This document shows positions 33,875-46,403 of a stretch of 64,000 bases of DNA, piece after piece. The stretch is from contig NC_080422.1 in NCBI RefSeq assembly GCF_029873635.1, positions 6,789,764 through 6,853,763 of the forward strand. The letters run 5' to 3'. Source of the stretch: Malania oleifera (taxonomy: Eukaryota; Streptophyta; Magnoliopsida; Santalales; Ximeniaceae). The translations under genes and the position numbers were made by a program. Each line of letters starts with the position of its first letter. Positions within the stretch are counted from its first letter, which is position 1. Below the pieces are notes generated by a model. The model was not told the origin of the DNA, ran no database searches, and worked only from the letters and a program-made list of their open reading frames with translations.

Positions 33875-35254
33875 AAATTCAAATCACACTCAGTATTAAC
33901 ACAACCAAGGGTCTTTCTAAGCCGTCTCAATTCCCCCAATTAATCAAATATGTAAATATTTAAAATAGATATGGAGTTCTCTAAAAATTAAAATGTTTGC
34001 ATACAAACATCACATCATATTACATTTAAATTTAAATGTGTGTATGTTAAAATGATTTTCCAATTAATGCGAACATATACGAGTGCAACACATCTCATTT
34101 AAATTAAATGTGTGCATGCAAATAGTTTTATCAATGAATAAACAAATATACACATGGAAATAAAAGTACAGAAAGTAAATGAGATAAAGAGAGAGAGATA
34201 CACGATATTTGTTGTCGAGGTTTAGTCAAACTAGCCTACGTCCCCACCTTGAGCATATCCCCCAAGGATTCCACTAACCCTCCTCACTCAATGGGTAGAG
34301 CAGAAACCGTTACAACCTCTCCTTACGAGGTGAGGTAAATCCTAACTCAATTACTAGGTTGAACCCAACTGGTCTCCCTTATGGGGTAGAGACACCTCAG
34401 TTCAATTTATCGGGTTGAACCAAACCGGTCTCCTTTACGGGGCAGAGACTCCCTAGCTCAATTAACAAGTTGAACCAAACTTGATACATAAAAATAATTT
34501 TGTACATGTAAAATGCTTCTCAAAATGAGCAGAGATGTACACAATGAAACTAAAAAAAAAAAATGCACTCTAGTATAATATGAAAAATAAACTCAGCAGA
34601 GTAGATGTTTTTTTTTTTTAAATAAAATTTGTAATCTTTGAAAATAATGTATATGACAAATACTCAAAGATTGAAACCCTATAAAATATTTCTCCAAAAA
34701 TATTTTCTTTTAGAAGTAGAAGAACTTGGAGTTTTGCTTTCAAAGGCATTTTGCAAATAGTGAGAATGATGATCTTTATGTAAAGATATATATGATAAGT
34801 ATTCAAAAATTCAAGTAAAATTGATGGTTTCTCCAAAAATAATTAAAAAGAAATTATGCCGAGAAATATAAGTTTTACTCTCCCAAAAATGATTTTCAAA
34901 ATGAAAATATAAATGAGAGTAAATGTAATGATTGAAGAAATAAATGCCTTAAATAAATGTTCTCTTTCCAAAATGGATTATCAAAAGAATAAGTGAAAGA
35001 GAGTGGGAGAGAGTATACAAATTTTTCCTAAAAAGATTTGCAATAAAAATGTATGGGGGAACTTTGATTTGAATGAAAAATGCCCTAAAATTTTTAGAGA
35101 AATTTCACACTAATCAAAGTTGCTAATTTAGCTTATGGAAGGGGTATATAAAGAATTTTCAAAATTTTGACCATTTAGGGACATGCTCGGTATTTTAGAA
35201 TTTGTTTAATTAAAAATTAATCATGTTTAGCGTAGGAAAATACCGAAACCCGAG

Positions 35255-35545
35255 AGGTTCGATCGGCTTAACCTAGCTTCGGTCGGTTGATCTCACACAA
35301 TAATTTTGAATATCTGAAGGAGTTCGGTCGACCTAGGGAGGTGTCAGTCGGCTAGCCAAAAGGCAATTCCGAACCTTCGTAGGCTCAGTCGATTGAGGCC
35401 AAAGGCCGATCTAGGTGGTCGTTCGACTGGGCCAATGTTGAACTAAAATGGTCGGTCAGTCGAGGCTTTCTAAGCAGCCAAAAGTAGATGATCTGCTGAG
35501 GAATTTTGATTGTGAATGGTTGGTTAACCGGACTTAGTTAAAAGC
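35255..35545 (-). promoter_or_regulatory. Diverged cluster of GTCGAC-type motifs in the outer LTR
   Basis: Copies such as TTCGGTCGACCTAGG, TCAGTCGATTGAGG, TCGTTCGACTGGG and TCGGTCAGTCGAGGC are spaced about 25-60 bp apart. They lie upstream, on the minus strand, of the TATA box near 35143-35152. They look like an older, more mutated version of the array in the inner LTR. Confidence 0.5.
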
Positions 35546-35945
35546 TCAAGTTTGGCCCTCTTTTTGACCCTAAACTCATTTTTAAAACCTTGTATAATTT
35601 TAGCTCTTTATGAAGAAGGTTTTTCCTAAAAGGTTAGGTTTCTAAGATCAATCTATGGTCATCTCAGCTTTAGTATTCATATCGATACATGCATTATTAC
35701 AGACCGAATATAAAAATTAAATGCAATCACAAACTAAAAATATTTGTCTTCTTCTTCTTCTTTTGTTCTTCTATCTTACATGAAATATGCCAAGTGTTTA
35801 ATCTTTAGGTTCTTCCTAACTTTCATGTCCCTTTAATCTTATGTGTGCTGAATTTTAAACATATTTACACACTAAATACATACATAAGATACTTATACTT
35901 TGTCAGCATTAAAACATGGATCGGACTCAAAAAGTCAACAAAAGT

Positions 35946-37035
35946 CATAATTACTTCATTACAAATAAATCTTTTTGAGATTTTTTCAATAATAGACTTA
36001 TTACAAATAATAGTGACACAACATGTAAAATCAATTTGATGCTTTATGTATGCAAGTAATTTTTTTAAGATCCACTGAAATTTCTATATTTAATTAGGAT
36101 ATCAAAACCATTATATGAAATTAATAAGTACGAGTCCTTCATTGTACCAATTAAAAGTATAGAGACTAAAACAAATTTTATTTAATAGTATAGGAATTAC
36201 TTTATGATTTCACTCTTTTCTTTTCAAAACATATAAACTTAAATACATAAAAGGCAAAAGGATACATCTATTTCCCAAATAAGAAATTAAGATTACAAAG
36301 ATTTATTATGAGATGGAATACTAATTAGTATTTGCTTATATGATCTATTTAGGAGTTGTCCCCATTTAATTGGATTAGTCTATGAATGATGTGGTTGAAA
36401 TACCTAGAACTCATTTTAATTATTTACTATATTTTTGGTATGTAAAAATGAAATGAAATAAGAGAGAATGAAATTAAATTTTTTGAAGAACAACAATAAA
36501 AATAAGTATGAGTATTATTAAATGATTTTTATTGAATTTAATAGAAAGGATAATGTTGACAATGGATTATAATGATGGAATCATACGTGTGGCATTAATA
36601 CCCTATATTTAAGTGTGAATTACATCTCTTCATTTTAAAATATGTTTTTTTTTTTTGGGTTACGCCGCCTGGCGCCCTTTTAGAACTATATAAGGAGGAC
36701 TTTCTTTTCAAACAATATAAGAAAAAATGGTAAGAATTTTTTTTTTTGTTGAAAAATTATGGATAAAAATAATATCAGAAAATAGTTTCTATTAATTTAT
36801 TAATACAAATTTGTAAAAAGGAGTATGGTGGATTAAAAAAAAACTTCACTTCTTTTTTGTTAGTAGTGGAAATTGATAAAATAAATTCAATTGTTATTAG
36901 ATGAATTTTATTGCATTTAATGTAAAAGAAAAATTCTAACATTCAAACTTTTTCAAATTAGTAGTTTGTACTGATAGTCATACAACTTGTTGTGTGGATC
37001 TTCATCATGTAGTACCTGACTCGCAATAAGTCATC
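35946..37035. other. AT-rich intergenic, no gene seen
   Basis: No recognisable coding region. A short GC-rich island, TTACGCCGCCTGGCGCCC, with a nearby TATATAAG (36659-36700) stands out from its surroundings but has no open frame attached. Confidence 0.45.
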
Positions 37036-37043
37036 CATCTAGG

Positions 37044-37487
37044 TAGAAGTGTGCATAATTCAGTGAAAACTGAATAAACTGAAATAACCGATCAAATTCA
37101 GTTCGGTTTGGTTTTATATTTCGGTAAAATTGGTTATTCAGTTTTCGGTTCGGTTATGAAGAAATTATATTTCGGTTAGTTTATTTAACTGAATTATATA
37201 ATTAATTAATAATTAAATTTAAATTATATAATTTATATTTAGGGTTCCATAATTATTATGTAATTAATAATTAAATATTGAAAGCATACAATCATCTTTT
37301 TTCTCACAATTAATTATAATTTGATTCGGTTAGATTCAGTTAACCAAATTAACTGAAAATTCGATTCGATCGAGTAAGGTTCAGGTAATTCGGTCAGTTT
37401 AATTATGATGAATAATTAACCGATTTTTTTTCCAATTAATTCTGCTAATTAGTTGAATTGGCCGAAGCGGCCAATTGCACACCCGTG
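37044..37487 (+). mobile_element. hAT-type MITE rich in CGGTT motifs
   Basis: 444 bp, with ends TAGAAGTGTGCA and, read inward from the right, CACGGGTGTGCA, sharing GTGTGCA. Flanks CATCTAGG (37036-37043) and CATCTACG (37488-37495) match at 7 of 8 bases, fitting an 8-bp hAT target duplication. The interior contains many GGTTCGGTT/AACCGA words, typical of this plant repeat class. No coding. Confidence 0.75.
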
Positions 37488-37495
37488 CATCTACG

Positions 37496-38215
37496 TGCAT
37501 GCATATGAATTTCAATCTCTTACTTGAGATAAACTTATATTTTTAAAATCAAAGAGTAGCAAAATTCCTACTTCGCTTTTTCACCTACACGTCATAATGT
37601 TGTACAAATATGTGGATAGTAAAGCGACATACTCTTTCTCAAAATTTATCATATCATTAACTATGAACTTCATTCTTATCTTCATCTTTGCATGATGTCT
37701 TTGAGTTGTTGATACGAGTTATTTATGTGGATTTTCTTTTCCTCCTAGAACTAGTTTGTAGTTTTGAGACATCTAAAAAATAAAAACAAGACATCAACAT
37801 TTTCATTAATAAACATTTCATTATTTATAAATCAAAATCAATTATAATTATCTTTCAAACGGAGTCTATGTTTATATAGTCATATTTTTAAAAGAGTTTT
37901 TCTTTTTGTTACTTTAGGGTTCGTTTGGATCAATGATTTTGCTTGGAAAAAGAAAAAAAAAAAGGAAAATAAGGAAGAAAATTATTTTCCCATATATTTT
38001 CCTTTTTTATTAAATTCTATCCAAAAATAAAAAATTATTTTAATATCACTAAAAAATAAGAAAAAACTAAACATTAATTATCTTTACGAGTATAGATTTT
38101 CGAGTTTAAGTTTAGAGTTGTGTCAATTTAAATAGAATTTAATAATTTTAAATTACATTATATTTAATTTATAAATTATTTATTTATTTTTTAATATGCA
38201 TCGGTGTGTGACGCT
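37496..38215. other. AT-rich intergenic, no gene seen
   Basis: Nothing recognisable apart from a possible single MITE end (TAGGGTTCGTTTGGATCAAT, 37915-37934) without a partner. Confidence 0.4.
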
Positions 38216-38217
38216 TA

Positions 38218-38327
38218 GGCTAAGTTTGATTCGGAAAATGTTTATTCTCAAAAATAAATTTTAAATTATATATTTTTTCTTATTCCAAGAATAGCTATTG
38301 TATATTTCTATTAAACCAAACAAGGTG
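38218..38327 (+). mobile_element. Short Tourist-like MITE upstream of the SPA1-class gene
   Basis: 110 bp between TTA at 38215-38217 and TTA at 38328-38330, with weak inverted ends (GGCTAAGTTTGATT and CACCTTGTTTGGTT read inward). The TTA duplication and the GTTTGGTT core suggest PIF/Harbinger origin. The ends match poorly, so this is tentative. Confidence 0.45.
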
Positions 38328-38539
38328 TTATTAGGATTTTGACACATAATGTTTTAATACAATACTAATATAAATTGTTTTTATTATATGTCGAAATTTT
38401 AAAAATGAACAGTAGTAGCTGTGTGTGTGTTTTTTTTTTCTCTTTTTCTTTCATTTTTTTTTTTTTTAAATTATGAATTAATTTAATTTTACTGAACTAA
38501 AAAATCTCTGATATCTAAGCCCAATTACTTTTGCAACAA

Positions 38540-38774
38540 AGCTAAAAGGTGAGGGTCGCAGAGAGTCACACACATAGGAGAGGGAGAGGAGGGAGAGGGA
38601 CGCAAAGATATTTGTTTCCATTTCGGGCAAGTGTCCGTCACTTGCTTCTCTGGGGAGGGCTAGGGTTTCGTGGTGTGGAAAATTGTTGCTGTTCTTTCAT
38701 CTTTTGCTTCCGGCTTTTGGGAGGATTGAGCTCCGGCCTGTTGTCCTCGATTGCTTCGTTTGGGTTCAATCTCG
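38540..38774 (+). other. SPA1: Non-coding 5' UTR exon of the SPA1-class gene
   Basis: A GC-richer block with a purine-rich GAGAGGGAGAGGAGGGAGAG stretch ends at a strong donor, CTCG|GTGAGT (38774/38775). The partner acceptor is TTCTTCAG at 39830, giving a 1,056-bp 5' UTR intron. The transcription start is not defined by the sequence. A leading non-coding exon is common in plant SPA genes. The open frame seen over this exon lacks an ATG and runs through the donor, so I do not treat it as coding. Confidence 0.6.
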
Positions 38775-39869
38775 GTGAGTCCAATGCTTTAGTTTCGCAA
38801 TTGGGACTTTTGACACGTCAATGGCTGCTTTTGATTAGTTTTTTTCTTTTAATTTGCCCTCTGTTCTGTTCTGTTTGCTTTTTCAGAAAATGGAGAAGGG
38901 AGGGAGATGAAATGTTGGCTGTTGCAGTCTCTCGAGTAAGTCAGATAATTTTGGTTGGCTCGTTCAGTGACGGATTAGTTTTTTTGGGTTCTAGAAAAGG
39001 AAAATTGAAGAATAGAAATTTTTAATCTGCTTTCTTTGCTAGAGCACAGGTTTTTTTCCTTTTTTTTTTTTTAGTAAATTTAAGATTCATTATATGCTGC
39101 ATCTGGGAACATTAATTTAGTGCTGTGAATTTTAAATTGCGTGAATTTAGATAGAACTCCACACAATTTTGTATTAAAAATTGGCCACATGCACTGATGC
39201 ACACCATTTGAAATTCACAGTTCAAACTTGCATTGTCTAACTTAACAGATTTATTCTTATTGAAATTTGAGCAATGGAGGGTTTTTTATTATGTGTTCCT
39301 TCGCAGATTTTTGTACTGTGTTTTCCTTTTATATGAGCAGCAAATTATCCGTCTCTTAAATTTCTACATTATAATGCCCCCGTTCCAAATGGTTTTTTTT
39401 TTTTGGGTGAGCTTGAACTTTTTAGATTCATGGTTGTTATATTTAATTTTCATTGAGGAATGCTAGAAGCAGTTGCTCCATGTAGCCTCATTATATACTC
39501 TCTTCATGATTGACTAACTTGGCCTTATTTTAAAAAAGAAAAAAGAAAAAAGAGTGGCCATCCTTGATCATATTTTATGAAAAAAATGAAAAGAATACCA
39601 CTGAGAGTCTAAAATGGTCTGAAGGTGCTTGTCTGATTATGTTTAGAAAAAATAGCCAAGTAGTCAGCTGCTGTTCAAGGTATTTCTCAAATTTCATTCT
39701 TGGACTAATTACATGACCTACATTCCTCCTTTCAAATTGTATGATATGTTATTACATTACTCTGCCCAATTTTTCTGGATTGATTAAACCCTTACATTTT
39801 TTGCTGTTTTTCAACTGAAAAGTTCTTCAGGGAAAGCCTAATATGTGATTGAATGAAGTCTTGTGCAAC

Positions 39870-42800
39870 ATGGATGAAGTGGACGAAGAAGTGACTGCAG
39901 TTGATGCAGCTGAGGCCACTCACCTTCAAAGCAAAGAGACTGAGTATTCTGTGAAACCCAACAGCTGTAATATTTTGGAGCCACGGGAGATGGTTATACC
40001 TGGTGAGAGTGGTTATCCCTCTAGCTCTCATGAGGTATTTTCTGATATTTTTGATGGCAAGAATCTAAGCAGAAATGCAAGTGGCTTAGCTGAATCTGAA
40101 CATCCTTATGCTAGTCCTCACTCTATGGACAGTGTTGGCATTGTTGAAGAGCTGACACTGAGAAATTATAATAGTGCTAAGTTGGCTGTAGTTGCCTCAA
40201 ATAATAGAGAAAGAACACAGACCAGGCAGAACCAGTGGCTAGGAGGTGGATCAGGAATTGGTGGCTCAATTGGAGATGTATACAGAGACAATGGGCAGGT
40301 ATCGTCAGCTCAGTCACAGTGGGAGGATATGGAGCATATGTCTTTGCCAGAATTTTTGGCTCAAAAACCCTCTAGTCACAACCACAACGAAATCGTGGGA
40401 CAATTAGAAAATAATGAACATAGAGCAGTTTCAGCTCATACATTTCCACCTGGAGGTATCCGGACAAAAATTCTATCTAAATCTGGCTTTTCTGAGTTTT
40501 TTATCAAGAATACTTTGAAGGGTAAGGGGATAATACGTAGAGGCCCAACTCAAGATAGCACTGGTGTTGAGTTAAGGGGTCAGAATAATGCAAAAGCGGC
40601 TGGTGTAAATGTGATGGTTTCTGATGCTTCAATGAATTCAAGTGCAAAAGCTATGCGGCCTTGTCCTCATGGTGTCACTGGATTTGGTCATGGTCCTGAT
40701 TCATCCACAGACGGAGTTAGTTTGAGAGAATGGCTGAAAAGTGGGCGCCATAAAGTAAAAAAAGTCGACTGCTTATATATATTTAGGCAGATATTGGATT
40801 TTGTTGATTTGTCTCATTCCCAAGGATTGGCCTTGCAAGACTTACGACCATCTTATTTGAAGTTGTTGCCATCAAATCAGGTTAAATACCTTGGATCATG
40901 CATCCATGGGGAAATTATGGGGAGTGTTGTGGATCAAGATATTCCCCAAAGTGAGGATCATGTGATAGGGAAGAGGCCAGTAGAATGGGGTCTTTTTCCC
41001 TCAGTTAGTTCATGCACAAAGAGGCAAAAGCTTACTGAGCTCACAAACATTATTAGATGGCAGCCTCCACTTCCATCAAGACCCAGCTTCAAACTTGAAG
41101 CTGGAAAATTTTTAGCTGATACTAATGGTGTTGCTCATAGAACTTTTGGGCATGGAACCAATGATGAACATAGTCCAAATCCAGGATTTAAAACTCAGAG
41201 CAAGTGCAGCAGTCCTTGTATGTCTAATACAGCGCAACAGCGGTTGATTCTTGAAAGTGATCAATTGGAGAAGAAGTGGTATACTAGCCCTGAGGATATT
41301 AGTAAAAGGAGCAGTGCACTATCAGCAAATATCTACCAGCTGGGGGTTCTTCTGTTTGAGGTGCGGCTATGCTGTTCCTACACTCATTGTTCCATTGAAT
41401 TTTTTGTTATGGCTACATATAACTTGCTTCTAGTAAATGCATATAAGCTGTCAAAGGCCATTTTTGTGATGGATCAGATTCAGAAATGTGTCTCTTTTTT
41501 GTATTATAATACAGTGATATTGTTTGAAATAGCTTGATTTGGAGAAGTTTACTACTGTCATTAATATCGGATACCTTACTCCAATATTCACCTAAATTTT
41601 GGGCTTGGAGACTAGATTTTTTTTTTTCCTCTCTTCAACCCATTTAGGAATGTCTCTTCTTAGGCATGTTATCTGTGTCACATATGCAATAGTCAAGAAT
41701 CAAAGACAACGTGGAAAGAGTGAAAAAGCAACACTTATGTTGTGAATACTCTTGGCTGTGACATGAAATTGTTCTGTGAATATACTGTGTAAATATTTCT
41801 GTTGAATGTTGGCTTTCCTTATATTATTGTTTCTGAATTTGGAAACAAAACTTTCCAAACTGATCATATTTCCAGTTCTATTTATTTTATTCAATATAGG
41901 GTTAATTACACTGACCATTTTAATTTTATTTTTTTAAGGGTCATATCCTTATCACCACTTTTGATGCTGGCTCAACCAGCACTTGTCTTTGCCCTCTTGT
42001 CCTTATGTTCCTTGCTGCTTGGGTCTAACGACTTATCCTTACTGTGCAGCCATTAGTCTTTATTGCATGTGGCTATCCATCTTATACAGCTTTCCCTCTT
42101 TTTAGTTCTAGGTGCTAGTTCCAGCTGCTTATAAATTGTTTTCAGCCATCTAAATATTCTTCATTTTAGTCACATGACTATTCTTGAAAAAATGGGCACC
42201 ACAGTGCAGGAGGCTCCTGCTAACACAGGTTTGTGCAGACATATGCAGCCTCGCCACCTTTCTACTGTCACTACAATGGTTTTTTATTTTTGGAGGGGGT
42301 GGGGGGGAGTATGTTAGGTGTGATGGGGTGACTTGAATCAGTGGTAGCCAGGGTGCATTGGTGCAAACCTTTTCATGCACCAGCTCCATTCTCACAAATG
42401 ATAATATTTTTCAAAAGTAAATGTGTGGATCCAATTTAAAAAAACTGGATTCCTTGAAAGCTATTAACTGGAGTATTTGCAGTTTTGTTGCTGTTGGCTA
42501 TTGTTGTTTGATATCCGAGAACACCCTTGCTGTTTCTGCTTTTGCTCAAGAGAGTAGTTATATTTTTAATTATTGTTAATTGCTCATCAATTGTGACTAA
42601 TTTGGGCTTTTCACCCCCAGTTACTTGGCTCTTTTAACACAGAAAGATCACATGTTTCTGCAATGTCGGATCTGCATCATAGGATTCTTCCTCGGCATTT
42701 CTTATCGGAATATCCAAGGGAAGCTGGATTCTGTCTTTGGTTACTTCATCCTGAACCCTCATCGCGCCCAATGACAAAGTGAGAATAAACCCCTTTGTCT

Positions 42801-45800
42801 GTAATTGTGAATATCTTTAGTCATTGTTAGATATTATATCTTGAAAGTGTTTGTTCCCCTTGGATAATAATGTTAGATTGTATATCACAGGATTACTGTA
42901 GTACTATGGAACACTAGTAAGCGGAAGACAATAAGTGCATGTTTAAGGTATTGGCTATTGTTCCTGTTATTGAATAGTAAGCTACTGGAAAATTTTAAAA
43001 AATGTTAAAAAGGTTGAGTTTCATTTTATTCAAGCCCTGTTGTGCTGGGAAATGAGCAGGTGCAGGAGGGTGGATGATCATTTTAAGCTGAAAAGACATG
43101 ATGAGAAACTAGTGAAAAATGAATCTGTTTTGTGTATTCTATCATACTCTAGGGGCACTAACTTCAACCATTACACAATCACAAACCTACTGTAGGTTGG
43201 GTTGAGATTTCCAACTCTTGCTTAGCATTCACTTGTGAAACTTCAGGCTAGGCCCTGTCAATTTCTGAGGTTGGTTCAGGAGTCAACAGTTAATGTCCCA
43301 ATCTGGATGCATTTTAGTGGGCACTGAAACCAAGTTAGTTCAGATGCCCATTTTGGAGATAATTTAGCCAATAGTTTGCCTGGAAGTGCGTTGAAAACTT
43401 AAACTACCCAGTGATTTTAGGAAGTTAAGTTGGTTTGATGTGAATTTGCCAGGATGTTACATTTTGAATTTTCCTTTCTGTTCACTTTTGGTTTAATCAT
43501 TTTTTTTTTCCAATGCTGGATTTTTTTCCCCATCACTACATAATTTTTCATGTCTTTCAGGTTACCATAGAATGGATAGTTGGATATTGTGCTGTAAATG
43601 TCATACTTCATTTTCTGATTCCCAGTTGAGGCACAGTAGTGTTCCCTTTTTTGGGCTATATTTTCAGATGTTACTACCTTATTGACTGGAGTTTTGTGAC
43701 TTTATCATGAATCTAATGTGGTTCTTTTACAATAGGATAATAAATCCAATTTCTACTCTAATATAGCATTCTGTGTATAATTATTGGTGAGCAACAGGGA
43801 AATCCTGCATTCTGAAGTAATTAGTGGACTTCAAGAAGTTTTTGGAGATGAGTTGTCGTCATCTATTGACCAGGATGATGTGGAGTCAGAATTATTATTG
43901 CATTTCCTTTTGTCAATGAAGGAGCAAGAGCAGAAACATGCTTTCAAGTTAGTGGAAGACATTCGGTGCTTAGAAGATGATATTGAAGAGGTTGGGAGAA
44001 GACACTTGTCAAAAAAATCTTTGTTTTTTTCTTCTTCACAGAGGGACCACAACAGTGGCAGGGAAAGTATCTTGCCTTCTGAAAAAATTCCTAGTCTGGA
44101 GGCACCCAGTGTTTCTTTTCTTTCCAGTACAAATGATTTGAGATTGAAGAAGAATATGAGTCAGCTTGAAAGTGCTTACTTCTCCATGAGATCAAAAGTC
44201 CAGCTTCCTGTGTTTGATGATACAGCACGTTCAGATAAGGATTTATTGATGAATCAAGAGAATAGTGACACAAGAGAGAAGCCTAATGATCGCCTAGGGG
44301 CCTTTTTTGATGGTTTATGCAAGTATGCTCGTTATAGTAAGTTTGAAGTACGTGGGATATTAAGGACAGGGGATTTCATTAGTTCTGCAAATGTAATTTG
44401 CTCTTTAAGCTTCGACCGGGATGAGGACTATTTTGCTGCTGCTGGGGTATCAAAAAAAATTAAGATATTTGATTTTCATGCTCTCTTTAATGATTCTGTT
44501 GATATTCATTATCCAGTAGTTGAGATGTTAAACAGATCAAGGCTAAGCTGTGTTTGCTGGAACTACTATATCAAGAACTATTTGGCTTCAACGGACTATG
44601 AAGGTATTGTTAAGGTGTGTATTCTGGAGCCGTTGGGAAATTTCACTAAAAAGTGTTTACTTTATATTAGAATGTCAATGGGCCAACACCAATTTTGGGC
44701 AGTCTTATCATATCTCTGGCATATGGCAAGCATAGATGCAAAGAATTCTAACTGGTTATACCATTTATGAACTTGGAGTCTGTTTTCTTCTCACATATAA
44801 TCCATCCAAAGGATGCTGGTATCTGTATTAAAACACATCATGAATAATTAGTGAATTGCAATCGTAAGTTTTACGTTTTTGGATCTCATGATTTTTACGC
44901 ATTTTTTTTGTGATTAAAAATTCTTTTATATGAAATTATTTGACTTACAAATAAAAATTCAAACTGGTATGTCATTTTTTGATTTTTGTTTTTGCTGTTG
45001 CCCTTATTGCTGCTACTTTTGTTCAGGAGAAGGCCATATAAATTTTTGGCTCATCATTGCACGGTTTATTTCTGTGTGTGTGTGTGTAGGTGGTGGTAAC
45101 TTTGGTCAGTTGAACTAAAATAGGTTGCAGCCTTGCAGGATCTACATAAATTACTAAAATAGGTTAGCCAAATTCATACAACATTCCAATGTTCTGTATG
45201 GTGGAATAAAAACTTGAATTCTGCACTATAATGATGAACTTTGTTCGAACTTTTCATGGGATTGGGTGCTTTTCACAATTACCTGAACTCCACACTTGAA
45301 TGATTAACTTCATTCGACTTCAGAGTTTATTGGTGCTGTTGCATTTCAAGCTGGCTGTTCAACTAGTTGGTTTGAATAGCTTGTTGACCATTACTATTGT
45401 CGTCTTCAGTGTCTTCTCACGAAAATATGAAGATCTTCTTTTATAGTCAATTTATTATGTAGTGATTCTCAAATAGAAAACTTCTAAAGCATTCTAAATT
45501 CTAATAAGATATAATTGTATGAGGTATGGTTGAGGAAGGGCTAGGATTTTGAGATTTTCTTAGATTCGTTGTCTTTTATCAACTAAATAAGGATGAAAGA
45601 AGAAGATGATGACCTAGTGGATGCTGGGTCCAGAGATATACTTTTAATAGTATGAAACTAGAAATTTTTAATTAACTCTTTGCCTGTAAAAAAGAAAAAG
45701 AAAAAGAAAAAAAAGAATTAGTGAATGCTGTTAGAGCAAGAGAAAGACCAATAATATTGCATATCCTAAAAATTCAATATAAATTCTTATGAGAATTATT

Positions 45801-46363
45801 CCTCTTCCTTTTGTCCTCTCATAACAATTCTTAATGTCACTTATGTTTGGGGTGATGAAAAGTATCTATATTTGCTTGGCTCATAGGGAAGCTGATCATG
45901 CATTCTAGAGAGGCTCGATTCTTCCACTGTGGGGGTATTCTGAAAGGGAGCTTTAGCGTAATGGTGGAAAATAAGAAGGCAGTGTTTATAGAAAGGAGTG
46001 AAAGACTTACGATCCCTCGCCCCAATATGATCCAGCCACATATTTTTAAACCACACTGGAGTAGGACCCCACTTCATTTTCCTAGACTCTGACAAGATAG
46101 GAAAATTGTCAGACACTTGTCTAGACAAAAATGGTTTGGAAATTCATCTTCCTACTCTCCACAAAAGAACCTATCCAAGTGACTAGCAACTGTTCTTTCT
46201 GCACCCACTGACCAAGTAAACACAGCATTATCCATTTTAAAATCTCTTAACCCACACTCCCTTATAAGCCTATTAAAACTGCTCATGCTAGAAGAGAACC
46301 TCCCTCCCACTTCCTTTTCCCCAGCAAAGCAAACAACAAAGCCCATAAACTACACAAAGCTCC

Positions 46364-46403
<40 letters not shown>

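Larger units (their letters stand above)
31763..35940 (-). mobile_element. Outer Sirevirus-like solo LTR, split by a second solo LTR
   Basis: A perfect AAAGT repeat flanks the block (31758-31762 and 35941-35945). On the minus strand it starts TGTTGACTTTTTGAG and ends ATTCCTCTCA. A minus-strand TATA box (TTTATATACC) lies at about 35143-35152. The end segment CATCCTCCCTCTTGG resembles the CACCCCCCCTCTTGG ends of Sirevirus-like copia LTRs. Removing the nested LTR and one target duplication copy leaves about 2,130 bp. No internal region is present, so two LTRs have recombined to leave one. Sequences around 34210-34470 (CCTACGTCCCCACCTTGAGC and neighbours) have counterparts in the inner LTR, so the two are related families. 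Confidence 0.88.

Noticed and set aside
38549-39025. Plus-strand open frame over the SPA1-class 5' UTR exon
   Set aside because: No ATG start, and it runs through a strong donor site (38774/38775) into an intron.
39125-39218. 94-bp MITE with ends GTGAATTTTAAATTG/GTGAATTTCAAATGG in the SPA1-class 5' UTR intron
   Set aside because: The inverted ends are real, but no target duplication is visible and the sequence is short and AT-rich, so I did not list it as a feature.
39849-39869. Earlier start for the SPA1-class protein at 39849
   Set aside because: The codon there is TTG; the first ATG in frame is at 39870 and gives the usual MDEV-type start.
41361-41537. Extension of the SPA1-class exon past 41360
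   Set aside because: Similarity to SPA proteins stops at LLFE exactly at a GT donor and resumes at 42621.
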